A stretch of DNA of 64,000 bases, taken from positions 62,001-126,000 of the forward strand of contig JACGCM010000552.1 in assembly GCA_014058105.1 (NCBI GenBank), given 5' to 3'. The position numbers were made by a program, and so were the translations under genes. Shown in pieces: positions 1 to 11,683 of the stretch. The notes beneath the pieces were generated by a model. It saw only the letters and a list, made by a program, of their open reading frames with translations. It ran no database searches and was not told the DNA's origin. Each line of letters begins with the position of its first letter. Within the stretch, counting starts at the first letter, position 1. The DNA comes from Kingdonia uniflora (taxonomy: Eukaryota; Streptophyta; Magnoliopsida; Ranunculales; Circaeasteraceae).

Positions 1-1441
1 CTCTCTTTGTATCGTTTCCTTTCGCATATGCAACGTAACCTACTTCGTGTTGATTATGAGAAGACTATTAAGACGGATTGTTGAAATTTCATGGAATCTC
101 ACTTCATGATGCTCCCATCTTCCAATATCGCATGATATAAGTGACTTTCACCTTATTTGAAGAGTTATGACCAGAAATGTGTCTTATGTTGAAAGCATTC
201 ATTTAAATATCGTGGTGACCGATGTTGACGGGTATTCGACGATGGTTACTTTGCACACAGTGATAGTGCAATGATTCCCTTGGATTTCCTTTGGATTACA
301 ATCGTACTGCAGGGATCACTTGGAACGTCACTGAATTGTGTATAACTCATTCCTTTAAATTGTTATCTTCATTCTTCAATTCCATTTCCCTGAAAAATCA
401 AAGCACTACATGGCCAATTAGAATTTCACAGTTATCTATATATGTTGATCCTGCTTATCTATTTCATTATGTTTAAGCCTTGGGTGATATCCCGACTTTT
501 ATTTGGTTGTCTTCCCTTGCAACAATCAAGCAAACCCTAGCAACTTAGATTATTAACATCGTTTTTCAGAGCGACGGCCGTGCCATTTTCCATCTTCGGG
601 CATGTAATAATTCCGCTCCACAATCTCTTTGTTCAGGCTTAGGTCCCTTTTGAAGCTGTATCAAGCATCAAGCCAAACGTAGTAAAGAAACTCTCTATTT
701 TTCACCCTTTTCATCTCAATCTTCCATCATTTTAAATAGGGAGAAGGTAGTAGTACAAGTCGAGCTTGTTTTTGATTTACGTTGCTGGAACACCTTTGGC
801 TTTTAAAACTTATGCATACAGAACTACCTTCTCTTTTAATCTTTGACAAGGAGACCTAGAAGCCAATTTCTGCAAATTCATGGTTCAAATATCCAATTGT
901 AAAGAATTAGGTTAGACCCTTCAAGATATTCCTAGCCCTAAAGTTGTCATTTACCTTGATACCAATCAGATTATGGAGCACATGTAGTGCGCTTTTGAAG
1001 AAAAAAGTCCAACAATATCAGGACCTATTTCCTTATATTTTATTAATTGCTCATTGCCGTTGTTTTCGGTAGCTCTTGCTTTATTAGTTTAGATTGATAG
1101 AGGAACAAGAAATGATTTGTCATAGTGTTTGATATCGCTACAGGGTTTGAATGGTTACGGCTTATCTGGTTTGAATGGTTATGGGTGACTTAATTTCTGG
1201 ACAAGATAGTGACTACTTGGATAGACATATAGGTATTCTTATGTGGAGCGGGTATTGGGTATAACAGCTTGCAGGAAAAATTAATATTTGACGTCTTGTT
1301 GTTCTACTTCACAAGGCATGCCAAAGCAAGTTTAAGTAACTGGGAGATTTTACAGGAGACATAATGGACATGTCGATTGTAATATAGGTTGTCAAGCATA
1401 TTTGATATTTAAATATGATATTTGCAACACTGTATTGATAC
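1..1441. other. Unassigned left-edge sequence
   Basis: I recognise no gene, RNA or transposon terminus here. The open frames are short, start with arbitrary codons and show no familiar motif. The segment is the flank of the Copia-1 3' LTR; the five bases before that LTR are GATAC (1,437-1,441). It may be host DNA or an older decayed element. Confidence 0.4.
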
Positions 1442-2176
1442 TGTTACACATGTATTTAGGAATGTAATGAAAAAGAACAAAAAGGAAATAAAAAACCGTG
1501 GATTGAGGCTTGCAGTCACAGTAATTTCCTTAAGGCAGATTTTACCCTGCGTATGGTGCTTCACAGATAATGGCGCCTGTCTCTCGAGATACAGTGATCG
1601 AATCGTACAGACTTGAAGCACTCAAGTCGATACGCCTGTCGAACTTCTGTGATATTACTCTCAAGAAAGAAGCAATGAAAAAGGAAATGAGATTCAGGTA
1701 TTTTTTTGTGTACTCAAACAATGCCAAAAATGGTTGTTTACAGAGTAGAATATGACTAATCAAAGCACCTGTTGGCAGGGTTGTGGCCCAAGAAATACCT
1801 CTGTGGAGAGTTGTAACTCTTGAAGAGAATTACCAACTCTTGAATAAACACCACCAAAATGACTAAGTGTAAACTAGAAATCCCATGAGCCCATGACCCA
1901 AGGCCCCAAGGCCGAATCATAGACTTATAAAATAGTTTAAGTGGGTCATGGGTCGGGTCGTACAAGCAAGCCCATGGGCGTCCCCATATAGCAAGCCTTT
2001 ACACACTCGCCTCACACACGCGTGAGGGCGCCACCTACCTACACATGTTATACATGATAGTAGTGTGCAACCCATTATAAAGTAAAAATCCTCTTTTCAC
2101 TTATCCAATGTGGGACTAAAAATAAACACAAGTTTTGACATTCAAAACATAGTAAACATATGAGGTTTTTCCAACA
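1442..2176 (-). repeat. Copia-1 3' LTR
   Basis: In element orientation it starts TGTTGGAAAAACC (ending at 2,176) and ends GTGTAACA (at 1,442). The termini are a TGTT/AACA inverted pair typical of LTRs. It is about 735 bp long. The internal stretch around 2,098-2,115 (TCCAATGTGGGAC) is of a kind often seen in plant LTRs. Its low end matches the 5' LTR remnant at 6,710-6,792. Confidence 0.85.
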
Positions 2177-2190
2177 TTCCCCCACTTTTG
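2177..2190 (-). other. Polypurine tract of Copia-1
   Basis: On the minus strand this reads CAAAAGTGGGGGAA, directly before the TG of the 3' LTR. This is the expected primer site for plus-strand DNA synthesis and fixes both the LTR boundary and the orientation. Confidence 0.8.
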
Positions 2191-2789
2191 AATGAAAACG
2201 GTAAATTTGAAGAAAAAAAATTAGAGTAAGGTTAGGAATGGCACTGCATCGAAAAAGGTGTCTTGTGGACTTGAACCTTCTCTAGGGAAAGACTATTGGA
2301 CATACTTGGAAATTAGTGAACATGATGTCTTGAACTGTTCAGCCGTGAGTGTAAGCCCAGATAATAGTATTCACACAGTTCCTTTCCTGTCACAGACAGT
2401 TCTAAAAGTTGTGTCCATTTCGGCCCTGGACAATCTTGGATTCATGAATGCTATTAGACAATTAGTCATCTTAATTTTTGCGGAAAGCCAGCCTCACTAC
2501 TCACTCGCATAGGTGATTTCCTATTAAGAGTACCCTGCCGTACTCTACTTGTATACACAAGCTATAAGAATCATTAAAACATAGTTTGCCCTAATAATCT
2601 CTACAGGTTGTACTGTTACATCAGGAATGAGATGGAGTCCTATACTCCGCAGTGCTTAGGTGAATAACCCTCAACGAGTTTTCCTATTGAACTTAGATCT
2701 TGGGATCCTCCAGTCAACTGGGTTAGGTTACCATTGAGATTACTCGTGGATTGGTCGTATTAATCTCATTCCTTTTGATGTGCAGTATA

Positions 2790-5760
2790 CTTGCCCTTTC
2801 GACAGCCCTTTTGTAAATTAATCCGCTAGGTTGTCTTAAGATTTTACAAAATCAATGGATATTATTCCATTCGTAAGTAACTTCTTAATGGTATTGTGTC
2901 TGCGACATATATGTCGTGACTTACCATTATACTCTTGATTCTTAGCCCTTGCTAGTACTGCTTGATTATCACAATGAATACATATAGCAGGCACAGGCTA
3001 TGGCCATAAAGGAATATCCTCTAGAAACTCTCGAAGCCATTCTGCTTCATCTCCAGCTTTGTCCAAAGCAATGAACTCAGATTCCATCATGGAGCAAGCT
3101 ATACATGTTTATTTATGAGATCTCCATGATACTGCTACACCTCTAAGTATAAAAGCATATTCAATAGTGAATTTTGATTCGTCAAAATCTGATATCCAGT
3201 TTGCATCACTATATCCTTCAAGTATAGCTGGATAAGCAATGTAGTACAAACCATAATGTAAGGTGTACTTTAAGTACTTTAAAACCCTAACTAGTGTCAC
3301 CCAATGTGCATCTCCCGGATTACTCATTTATCAACTTAGTTTACTTACTGCATAAACAATATCTGGTCTGGTGCATTTCATAATATACATGAGACTACCT
3401 ATGATATGTGAGTACTCAAGTTGAGAAATGTTTTTTTCCTTGATTTTCACTAAGTTTTGAGTTTCTATCAAATGGTGTTTCAACACCTTTACATTTAAAC
3501 TTATTGAATCTCTTAAGCACGTTTTCTATATAATGTGCTTGTGACAACATAATTCTCTGTGATGTCCTATTAATCTTGATTTCAAGAATAACATCTGCAA
3601 TGCCTAGGTCCTTCATATCGAAGTTCCTGGTTAGCATTTTCTTTGTGGACTTTATTACATTAATATTAGTCCCCAAAATCAGTATATCGTCAACATAGAA
3701 ACATACAATTACGCATGCAACATCAATGCATTTATAATAAACACATTTGTCACATTCATTTATTTTAAATCCATCCTTGATCATAACACGATCAAACTTT
3801 GCAGGCCATTGTAAGGGCGCTTGTTTTAATCCATATAAGGACTTTACAAGTTTACAAACTTTGGGTTCTTGTCCTTTGACAATTAACCCTTCAGGTTGGT
3901 TTATATAAATTTCCTTATCTAATTTACCGTTTAAAAAAGTTGTTTTCACATCCATTTAATGTATTTTAAGCTTATGCAAAACTGCAATAGCTATCAACAT
4001 TCGTATAGACGTTATCCTTGTAACTGGTGAATAAGTGTCAAAATAATTTAGGCCTTCCTTTTGCCTAAATCCCTTAGCAACAAGTCGCGCCTTGTGCTTA
4101 TCTATAGAACCATCAGGCTTCATCTTTCCCTTGAAGATCCATTTGCAACCTATTGGTTTGTTCCCAGGTAGAAGATTTACCAACTCCCACATAAGATTTT
4201 GCATAATATAATTATTTTACTATGCATTGCCTCTTTCCAACTAGGAGCCTCAGGAGTTGGCATGGCCTCCTAGAAGGTTTGAGGTTCATTCTCTAACAGG
4301 TTAGTTATATACTCTGGACCGATTCTTACGAATACGGTCTTAACTCGTTTGCCACGTCTAAGTTTTGTAGCCTGTTATTTAGTTTGCTTAGAACTTTCAG
4401 GTTGAAGATCACTACTTGAAGCAACGTCTTGTGATCTTTTCAGAGAATTTGTAGTATCAATCTTTTTTCTTGGGAAATATTCTCAAAGAATATAGCATCA
4501 CGTGATTCTATGAAGGTATTCTCATGCATATCAGTGATCTCTAATTTGTGTACCAGAAATCTGAATGCACTACTATTATTAGCTTTGCCAATAAATGCAG
4601 TCAATGGTTTTTGGTCTCAATTCACACGTTTAGGAACTGAAATTTGTACTTTTGCAAGACACCCCCACACTTTCATGAATTTAAAGGAAGGTATTCTATC
4701 TTTCCAAAGTTTATAAGGAATGTTATTAGTCTTCTTATGGGAATCTTATTGAGTAAATAGTTCGCTGGAAGTAAGCTTCCCCCCACAAGTTTTGTGGTAA
4801 ACCAGAACTAATCAACATGGTATTTACCATCTCTTTTAAAGTTCTATTTTTCCTCTCAGAAACTCCATTTTGCTGAGGTGTATAACGTGCAGTGGTTTGG
4901 TGAATAATCCCTTTTTGAGCACAAAACTCTTCAAAAACTGAAGAAACATATTCACCTCCTCTATCTGACCTTACAATTTTAATCTTCCTGTCAAGTTAAT
5001 TCTCAACCTTATTTTTGTAAAGAGTGAACATCTATAATACTTCATCTTTACTTTGGAGTAGATACACATGACTATACCTAGTACAGTCATCGATAAAAGT
5101 AATAAATTATTTTTTCCCACCTCTTGTTTGAACTAATTTTAAGTAACACAAATAGTTGTGTATTAATTCGAGAGACACTGTCTTCTTTTTATCAATTGAT
5201 TGAAAGGGTTGTTTTGCAAACTTTGCTTCAACACATGTTGTACATTTTTGTTTGCAATCAATGTTGAATTTAGGCAGCAGCCCTAAGTTTATTAATCTGC
5301 GTAACGAACCAATATTAGCATGGTCTAGTCGTGCATGCCAAACATTAAAAGACTCAAGAATATAAGCAGAAACTTCAATTTTATTGACAATCATTGGGGT
5401 TACATCAACATTGAACTTAAACAGGCCATAAGTAGCCCTTTCCTGTAAACATTCCACTTTTTGTCAAGACGCATTTGTCCAACTCAAATACAAGCCTAAA
5501 ACCCTTCTTGCTTAAAACTGCTCCTAACACCAAATTTTTACGAATATCAGGAACATGCAAAACTTTATTAAGAGTAAGTTCTTTTCCTGATGTGAATTTC
5601 AGGATAACCTTTCTAACTCCTTCAACTACAGAAGTTGCAGAGTTTCTCATACACAGTTTTTCATCACTGTCCACTTTTTTGTATGACAAAAACTGGGTTT
5701 TGTCAGAAAAAATGTGGCGTGTTGCTCCAGTATCAATCTACCAATCTTTGGCGTTACTGA
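2790..5760 (-). pseudogene. Copia-1 pol remnant (protease, integrase, RT, RNase H)
   Basis: Read on the minus strand. The protease active site IDTGATRH lies near 5,730. A GAG-pre-integrase domain (WHARLDHANIGSLRRL, 5,290-5,350) is followed by a degenerate integrase core with RSDRGGEYVS and TPQQNGVSERKN (4,840-4,970). The RT starts at 4,204 with GCKWIFK and KARLVAKGF, continues with MDVKTTFLNG at 3,955 and LYGLKQAP, and holds the catalytic motif FYVDDILILG near 3,690. The RNase H part includes GYSDANW (3,205-3,225) and runs down to about 2,790. At least four stops or frameshifts separate these blocks, for example at 3,956, 5,107 and 3,108. It is not a functional polyprotein. Confidence 0.88.
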
Positions 5761-5857
5761 TCAAGTTCACTTCAGAGACCACAACAGAAAGGTTCTCCAT
5801 TACAGACACGTTGGTTTGAGGGGCTGGTTCTTTGACGACTTGCCTTTATTCTTCCTG

Positions 5858-6672
5858 CAGTCCTTTGCGCGGTGCCATTTCTTTCCGCATGTATGGCAGT
5901 TCCCATAAAACTTCTTGAAGTCTTTTCTAGTTGGTCCTAGTGTAGGGTTTTTACCCTTCTTCTAATTCTTCTTATGCAATTTACCTTTATTGTTTGAAGG
6001 ATTTCCTTCAACAATATTGGCTTTTGATTCCAGCGAACCAACTCTAATCGTTTTCTTACTATTGCGATTGTCTTTTTCAATTCTCAAATGCACGATCAAG
6101 TCCTCAAACTTCATCTCCTTGCGTTTGTGCTTTAGATAATTTTTAAATTCCTTCCAAGATGAAGGTAATTTTTCAATAAATGAAGCAGCCTGAAATGACT
6201 CATTCGGAATCATTCCTTCTGCATGAATTTCATGCATGATAATCTGTAACTCTTGCACTTGACTGATTACTAACATAAAATTAATCATCTTGAAGTCAAA
6301 GAATCTGCCGACAACGAATTTCTTTGTTCCTGCATCTTCTGTCTTGTACTTCTTATCCAAGGAATCCCAAAGTTCATTGGCAGTCTTGAGTGGACTATAA
6401 ACATTATGCAATTTATCATCTAACCCATTCAGGATATAGTTCATGTACAAAAAATTAGAATGCTTTCATGCTTCCACAATAACGGCAGTGGTCTTATCAG
6501 TTTCACTATCTTTGAAAACAAGGTTACTTTCCTGAAAAAACTTTGCAAGGTTATGTATTTTTAGATAAAATAACATCTTTTGCTGCCAGCATATGAACTC
6601 TGCTCCGTTGAACTTCTCTAGCTCTCTTGATGAACACGAATAACAGTTTCATTAATCGACATCTTCTCAAAA
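5858..6672 (-). pseudogene. Copia-1 gag remnant
   Basis: A copia-type gag nucleocapsid gene. The N-terminus lies at about 6,670; a frameshift near 6,625 separates MSINETVIRV from ELEKFNG, and then KMLFYLK follows. The UBN2-like core runs from 6,450 down to 5,962 with LWDSLDKKYKTEDAG near 6,350. A CCHC zinc knuckle (CHTCGKKWHRAKDC) sits at 5,860-5,915. A stop after the segment around 6,455 and another near 5,960 break the frame. Family assignment is secure; the exact start is inferred. Confidence 0.8.
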
Positions 6673-6709
6673 CTTGAACACAAAGACGATATGAAAGTTG
6701 TCTTAAGAT

Positions 6710-6792
6710 TGTTACACGTGTATTCAGAAATGAAACAAAAATAAACGAAAAGGAAATGAAAAACTGAGGATCGAGGCTTGTAGTCACTGTAA
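6710..6792 (-). repeat. Copia-1 5' LTR remnant
   Basis: Beginning TGTTACACGTGTATTCAG on the plus strand, it aligns with 1,442-1,525 and stops matching at about 6,792, where Tat-1 RT sequence begins. Just inside it I do not see the usual initiator-tRNA primer site; the adjoining bases (6,695-6,709) are CT/AG-rich. Confidence 0.7.
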
Positions 6793-7859
6793 AACCAACT
6801 TCGATGAGCTTTTCGATTTCTTTGCTGACTTCGTCTCAAAGTCTTGGTGCTAAAGTCCTCTATTTTTGTTTGACAGCTTCGGCTTTATCTTTCAAGTTGA
6901 GTTTGTGATAGGCCAAATTCGGATCAATTCTCGGCATATTGTGAAAAGTCCAGAGAAGATATCACTGTTTTCCTTGAGGAACTGAATAAGAGTATCACGC
7001 TCTGTTATGGGCAGATGAGTGCCAATATATGTCCCACGCTTAGGTTCACTGATTTTAACGTACTCTGTGGTTTCAGCGTTGGGCATATGGTGCCCTGTAG
7101 AGTTGATTGTATAGTTCTCTGTAATGTTTCCTATCGTCTTCTGTAATTGCTATGCGAGTTGTTGTTCGGAAGGTTCTGGTCCAATGACGATATAATTTTT
7201 GCATGCTCGTGCTAATTCAGACTTCCTTTGATCTCGTAAATGTCACCTTCCCATTTAAAACATAATGCCAAGTGATAGGTTGACGGGATAGCACACATAT
7301 TATGTAACCAACAACGTCCCATTATCCCTAGATAATAGGATTCTATATTAATAATGTAAAAGACGATGTCGATTGTTACTGGTCCTGCGGTGATAGGAAG
7401 TATAATCTTTCCTACATATTCCTCCTTAGATCTATTAAAACCACATATATCAATGTCGTTGGGTTGGACATTATCAACTAGGCCCATTTATCGATCGTGC
7501 TTTAAAAAAGGAGTTTGATAGTACTGCCGGTTGTCTATCATCATCGTATGAAGCACCATATTTCGCATTTTCAACATGACCACCAAAGCATCATGGTGAT
7601 GATAGCTGGCATGCCGAACATCACAATCATCGAAATAAATACCAATTCGCTGAGAGCTGGATACTGGAATTAAATGAGCTTCTTCATCTTGCATGGATAA
7701 GTCATAACATTGGCCGACACGTCTTCGTTTGCTCATGTTCGACTCCTTGATGATCTGAGTCTTCACGATATTGCAGAGTGAGATATGGTATAAATACTTT
7801 TTGACTGTTGGTTCCTCAACTTGTACCACTTCTGTGGGGTTCTTGTAACTCCCGTTCTT
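6793..7859 (-). pseudogene. Tat-1 protease and truncated RT start
   Basis: Minus-strand pol. It holds a retropepsin-like region with IYFDDCDVRHASYHHHDAL (about 7,640-7,600) followed by MMIDNRQ, where families of this type normally have a DNGSS active site; the catalytic triad is therefore damaged. GIMGRCWLHNM and IPSTYHL (7,270-7,320) are the usual post-protease motif. The linker GTYIGTHLPITERD (6,960-7,030) and the RT entry motif LAPRL (about 6,845) follow. The frame breaks at 7,212, 7,488 and near 6,850. RT ends abruptly at 6,793. Confidence 0.8.
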
Positions 7860-9388
7860 ATAATTCTCCACATCCACTATGTATTCGTGCATTTATCCAT
7901 CTGCGAAGATGTACTCTAACAGCCGTTATAAGGTAAAACATTGTTTTGTCTCATGATGTTGAACCTTATGGTGGATGCAGTATGGTTTGTTCTCGATTGG
8001 TTGAAGGTACTGTGCGTTGTTGAAGAATATGTCTTTCTATAATATAGGATAGATGCTGGCTATGGTCACATTCATCTTTAAAAGATGAGGTTTCGGTAAG
8101 TTACTCCCCTTTCGAGGTCGCTCGTCGTAAGGTTTAGGTCGTTTCCTATCTCCTCCGTGATCTATTATCCGATTAAAATTGAAATGGGTCAATTAATCGT
8201 GAGTTATCATGTTGACTTTTGAGGTTTCTGCCTGTCAAACACCATTCATTCCAGGTCGATATATCCGTTGACCTTTTCAATCATGTCTTCTAATGTTGTT
8301 GGTTTGTTGAGGACGAGGTACTCTTTCGTCCGGCCATCAACGAGTAAAGCATTGTTGAAAGCAGAAATAGTGATCTTCTGGTCGAGTTGATCTACCTTTT
8401 GAGCTAACTCCAAGAACTTTTTAGTAAATGTCTCTAGCTTCTCTCCTGGCATCTGTTTGAGGCTGAAAATAGAATATAGGTTCTCCTCTTTATTTCTGTT
8501 GTGCAAATAATTCTTGACAAAGAGTTCCTGCAGCGGTTGATGGATCCTTCAGACAGTGTGTAAAACCACCATAGGGGATCGCCTGACAAGTTGGTAGGAA
8601 AGAACTGGCATAAATGTGGTTTGAACATAAAATGTTGGCCTAGAGCGTCCTAGAGCTCTTGAACGTATTCCACTGGATCAGTTCATTTGTACTTTCGGAT
8701 TTTTGGAGTATGAAACCCGGTGGGACCTCACCATCTAATAGCTTTTGGGCGATTGGGCTCTTCTGTAATCTGTTGTGGATCCCTTTAGTTGGCATATGGG
8801 CTTCAAGCAATTCTTTGATTCACTTTGCAACATGTTCCTGAGTGACATATTGTCGAGCTGTAGTGGTTGGTTGTGTGACGCGTCCTTCTCCAGGATTGTA
8901 GTCACCACTTCTTTCGCTTAGACGTTCCTTCGCCAGGATTCTAACTCTTCGAGATAGATTATCAGTTTGTCTAACTCCTGCTAGGCCGCCATCTACTTCT
9001 TGTTGAATATCTTGGATCGGGATGGGATCTATATTCTGTTATTGATGGTAAGATCGAAGTGCTCCTCCTGCGTGAACGCCTTTTCGAGGAGGTCCTATTC
9101 TTTTATGATAGAGATTCACGAGCCCTCAGGTTGTGCGGCTTTGTTCTTCGGGTATCGACCTGCTGACCCTGCAAAACCTTCAACGCGTTTTGTACACTCG
9201 CAAGTTGTTGCTCTAAGTTGCACTCTTTTTATATCTGAGTTCAGAGTGGACCTCAGGTCTGTTAAGCTGTATTTTATTTTACATGGGCGGTCCGCGTGCT
9301 CTGACCTAGAGGCGACATTCTGAGAGAAAGTGATCAGCGGCATTTGAGACAATGGTTTGAGAACTTTGATTCTCACAGACGGCTTCAA
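7860..9388 (-). pseudogene. Tat-1 gag remnant
   Basis: A gypsy-type gag. The first ATG used is at 9,388 and opens MKPSVRIKVL. The retrotrans_gag core contains GDPLWWFYTLSEGSI (8,560-8,610) and SLKQMPGEKLETFTKKF (8,400-8,460). A zinc-binding-like tail, YCIHHKVQHHETKQC, sits near 7,950-7,990. Frameshifts near 9,116, 8,620 and 8,245 break the reading frame. The protein would form the intracellular virus-like particle if intact. Confidence 0.75.
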
Positions 9389-9424
9389 TGTAATAGCCTA
9401 ATTTTGGGATCCAGACTTAGCCTT

Positions 9425-10140
9425 TACACCAATATACTCAGATCGTTCAAATACAATAGATAACAAATAACAAGATAGTTAGCGTGGAAAACCTTTAAAT
9501 AGGTTAAAAACCACGACCTCTCTTAAGGATTTTGAGAAAGTGATGGAGATCTTATTGAGATCGCTAATCTATTACAATGAGTATTCTGAGAAGGTAAGAT
9601 AATGAAGTAAGAACTTTTTTGTATCCAATATTCCCTTCTCCATCCACACTTTTCCAAGTCCTTTATAGGTCCTCCAATATGACCGTTTGATGACCATAAA
9701 GTCCCTTAATGATGGACGCTACAAAGTGAGTGCAAGATATTCTTTGACCAGATTATGTTATGTTTCGATCTTTGCTGTTATACAACGGCTTTATTGCCGA
9801 CTGTACGCTTTCCCACAGATCGAACTATTGGTGTAGAGGTCAAAAGTGATGTCTCAAATTGAGGAAAGTTGGTCATGTCTTTAGTAGTACTTCCTGTATG
9901 CTGATGAGATCGAGAACAAACTTGAGTCTGAGATACGAATTAGCTATTACAAGATGGCTCTCGACCAATAGCATGATGTCGCCAGGGATGAGTGGTGTTG
10001 GTTGAGAAACTCGTGTTGCATATGTTTGATTATGTTGATGTTTTATTTATGATGTGCCCTATACTCTGTTATTGAGGTTGAAAGTTCATATGTAGTTTGA
10101 AGCTGAGGCATGAGCTCGAGATACGGAATAAACCACTACA
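9425..10140 (-). repeat. Tat-1 5' LTR
   Basis: The high end is set by CCACTACA at 10,133-10,140 (TGTAGTGG in element orientation). The low end is less certain, probably near 9,425 where the plus strand reads TACACCAATATAC, in the position expected for a mutated TG terminus upstream of gag. The length would be about 715 bp. Inside, GAGATACG followed closely by ACTACA/ATTACA occurs twice (about 9,930-9,955 and 10,117-10,140), hinting at an internal duplication. Confidence 0.55.
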
Positions 10141-10179
10141 CATACTTTTTCTTTACCAACTTTACTTCTAGACAGTCCC

Positions 10180-11640
10180 ATGACAAATATGAACCTCAGA
10201 AGTGCCTCTAATACTCAGAGAAGCCACATGGTCATCCCTGTACCCGCCGTTCCAGAAGCCATCAATCTACATAATCGGTGGCCGAACTTCAAATGTAAAT
10301 GGAATCTGACAGGGTCCAGCGGCTCGAGGATCAGCAAATCCATGCCCAAGCTCTTCAAGTCGAAAGAGACGAAAGAAAAAGTCCTGGAACAGCAGAGTCG
10401 AATACATCATAAAGAAATGGAAAATTTGTGAAGACATCAAGATCGATTCACTGTCTGTCAAACACCAGCTCCCCAATCCTGAAGTGATCATCGATCCAGA
10501 ACTACCCAGAGAGAGAACTTTCCAAAAGAAAAATGAATTCAAACTTCTAGATCTAGATCAAGGAACCCTGATAGAGCATCTCAACACTTTGGTCTTACAT
10601 CATCAGCATCGACAACCCAAGGAATTTGATGCACAAGTCCTCTGACCCACGGTTAGAGAGCGGTTGGCCCCCGAATGATAATGAGATTTTGATCCTCAGG
10701 CTGCAGCAGCACCAAATACTCACCCAAAGTTTATCACCTTGGACGACCTGAATAATCGAATCCAAGCCATACGATCTGATAGTCATGGTCGAAGATCCTC
10801 TTTGGATAGGATCGAAACAAATCCTATTTTCTTTATCTCGAAGTCATGCCAATTCCAGACAACTTCCACATGCCTAAATTTCATTAATATGTGGAACTCA
10901 CGAATCCTCTCACCCACGTTTGTCACTTCAAAGTAATAGTTGGCTTGTACTCGAAACTCGGTCATATGTTATGTAAACTAATTAATATAAGCCTTAAGGA
11001 AGAACCACTCAGGTGGTTTCATACTATTCCTGAAGGTTTGATAACCAGTTTTAGCCAGTTACAATGACTTTTTAAGTCAAACTATGTGTATGCTAAGGAA
11101 CAGAAAATTATAGTCGACTCATTATTCTTTTTCGAGCAAGGTATGAAAAAACCTTAGCTAGCTTTTACAAGCATTTCCTACAAGAAACAAAGAAAATTTG
11201 GAATTCAGATCCCAAAATTGTCGTACAAGCATTCACTTCCACACTCCACATCGATTCTAAAGTTTGAGAAGAGCTTATCTTTTACAGCAGGAAGAGATAT
11301 GGGAGAACAGATAGACCCATCCCAGTCCTGCCTTCTATGACAACCACACTCTCCGCTATTTTACCAACAATAAAGGGAGATAACTTGTTTCGATAAGCAC
11401 ACACAATTCTTGATGTACCAAACAAACCCTTATGTCAGTATCATAATGCCTATAGCCATAAGACAGACAACTGTTACTCTTTTGTACACATCTTTTACCT
11501 TATTCTCCTCTCAGGGAGACTCCATGAGTGCATAATTGATGTCCAGAGTTTCTTAAAGAAGAAGCAAAAAAGAAGGAAGTGGAACACGAGCAAGGACAAG
11601 GTCAAGCTCACCATCTTTATATGATCAAAATTAAGAAGGG
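10180..11640 (+). pseudogene. Tat-2 gag remnant
   Basis: It opens MTNMNLRSAS at 10,180, almost the same first residues as the Tat-3 gag at 31,928, which supports this start. The core is recognisable by comparison with Tat-3: the segment at 11,110-11,270 corresponds to the Tat-3 gag block at 30,851-31,099. Many stops interrupt it, so no continuous gag remains. The next ORF is the protease. Confidence 0.7.
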
Positions 11641-11683
11641 ATGAAAGAGAAAGAAAGATGACAGAATCACATCATGCTGTAAG

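Larger units (their letters stand above)
1442..6792 (-). mobile_element. Copia-1, Ty1/copia retrotransposon, 5' LTR truncated
   Basis: This is a minus-strand copia element in the canonical order gag, protease, integrase, RT, RNase H. The 3' LTR is complete (1,442-2,176) and a purine-rich tract precedes it. The 5' LTR survives only as its last 83 bases (6,710-6,792), which resemble the first bases of the 3' LTR (both begin TGTTACAC on the plus strand). All coding parts are interrupted by stops or frameshifts, so it is defective. Beyond 6,792 the sequence passes directly into the RT of a Tat element. The missing 650 bp of LTR was therefore lost in a deletion or recombination event. The GATAC at 1,437-1,441 has no partner to compare. 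Confidence 0.9.
6793..10140 (-). mobile_element. Tat-1, 5' half of a Ty3/gypsy Tat-lineage element
   Basis: A minus-strand element with 5' LTR, gag, protease and the first residues of RT. It is cut off at the RT motif that usually reads EIEKLLEVGF, where Copia-1 LTR sequence takes over. RNase H, integrase and 3' LTR are missing. The LTR high end (CCACTACA, 10,140) gives a TGTAGT start like the other Tat LTRs here. Its gag differs from Tat-2 and Tat-3 enough to be a separate subfamily. Confidence 0.8.

Noticed and set aside
5475..5819. 114-codon plus-strand ORF
   Set aside because: It lies opposite the copia protease region and has no independent support.
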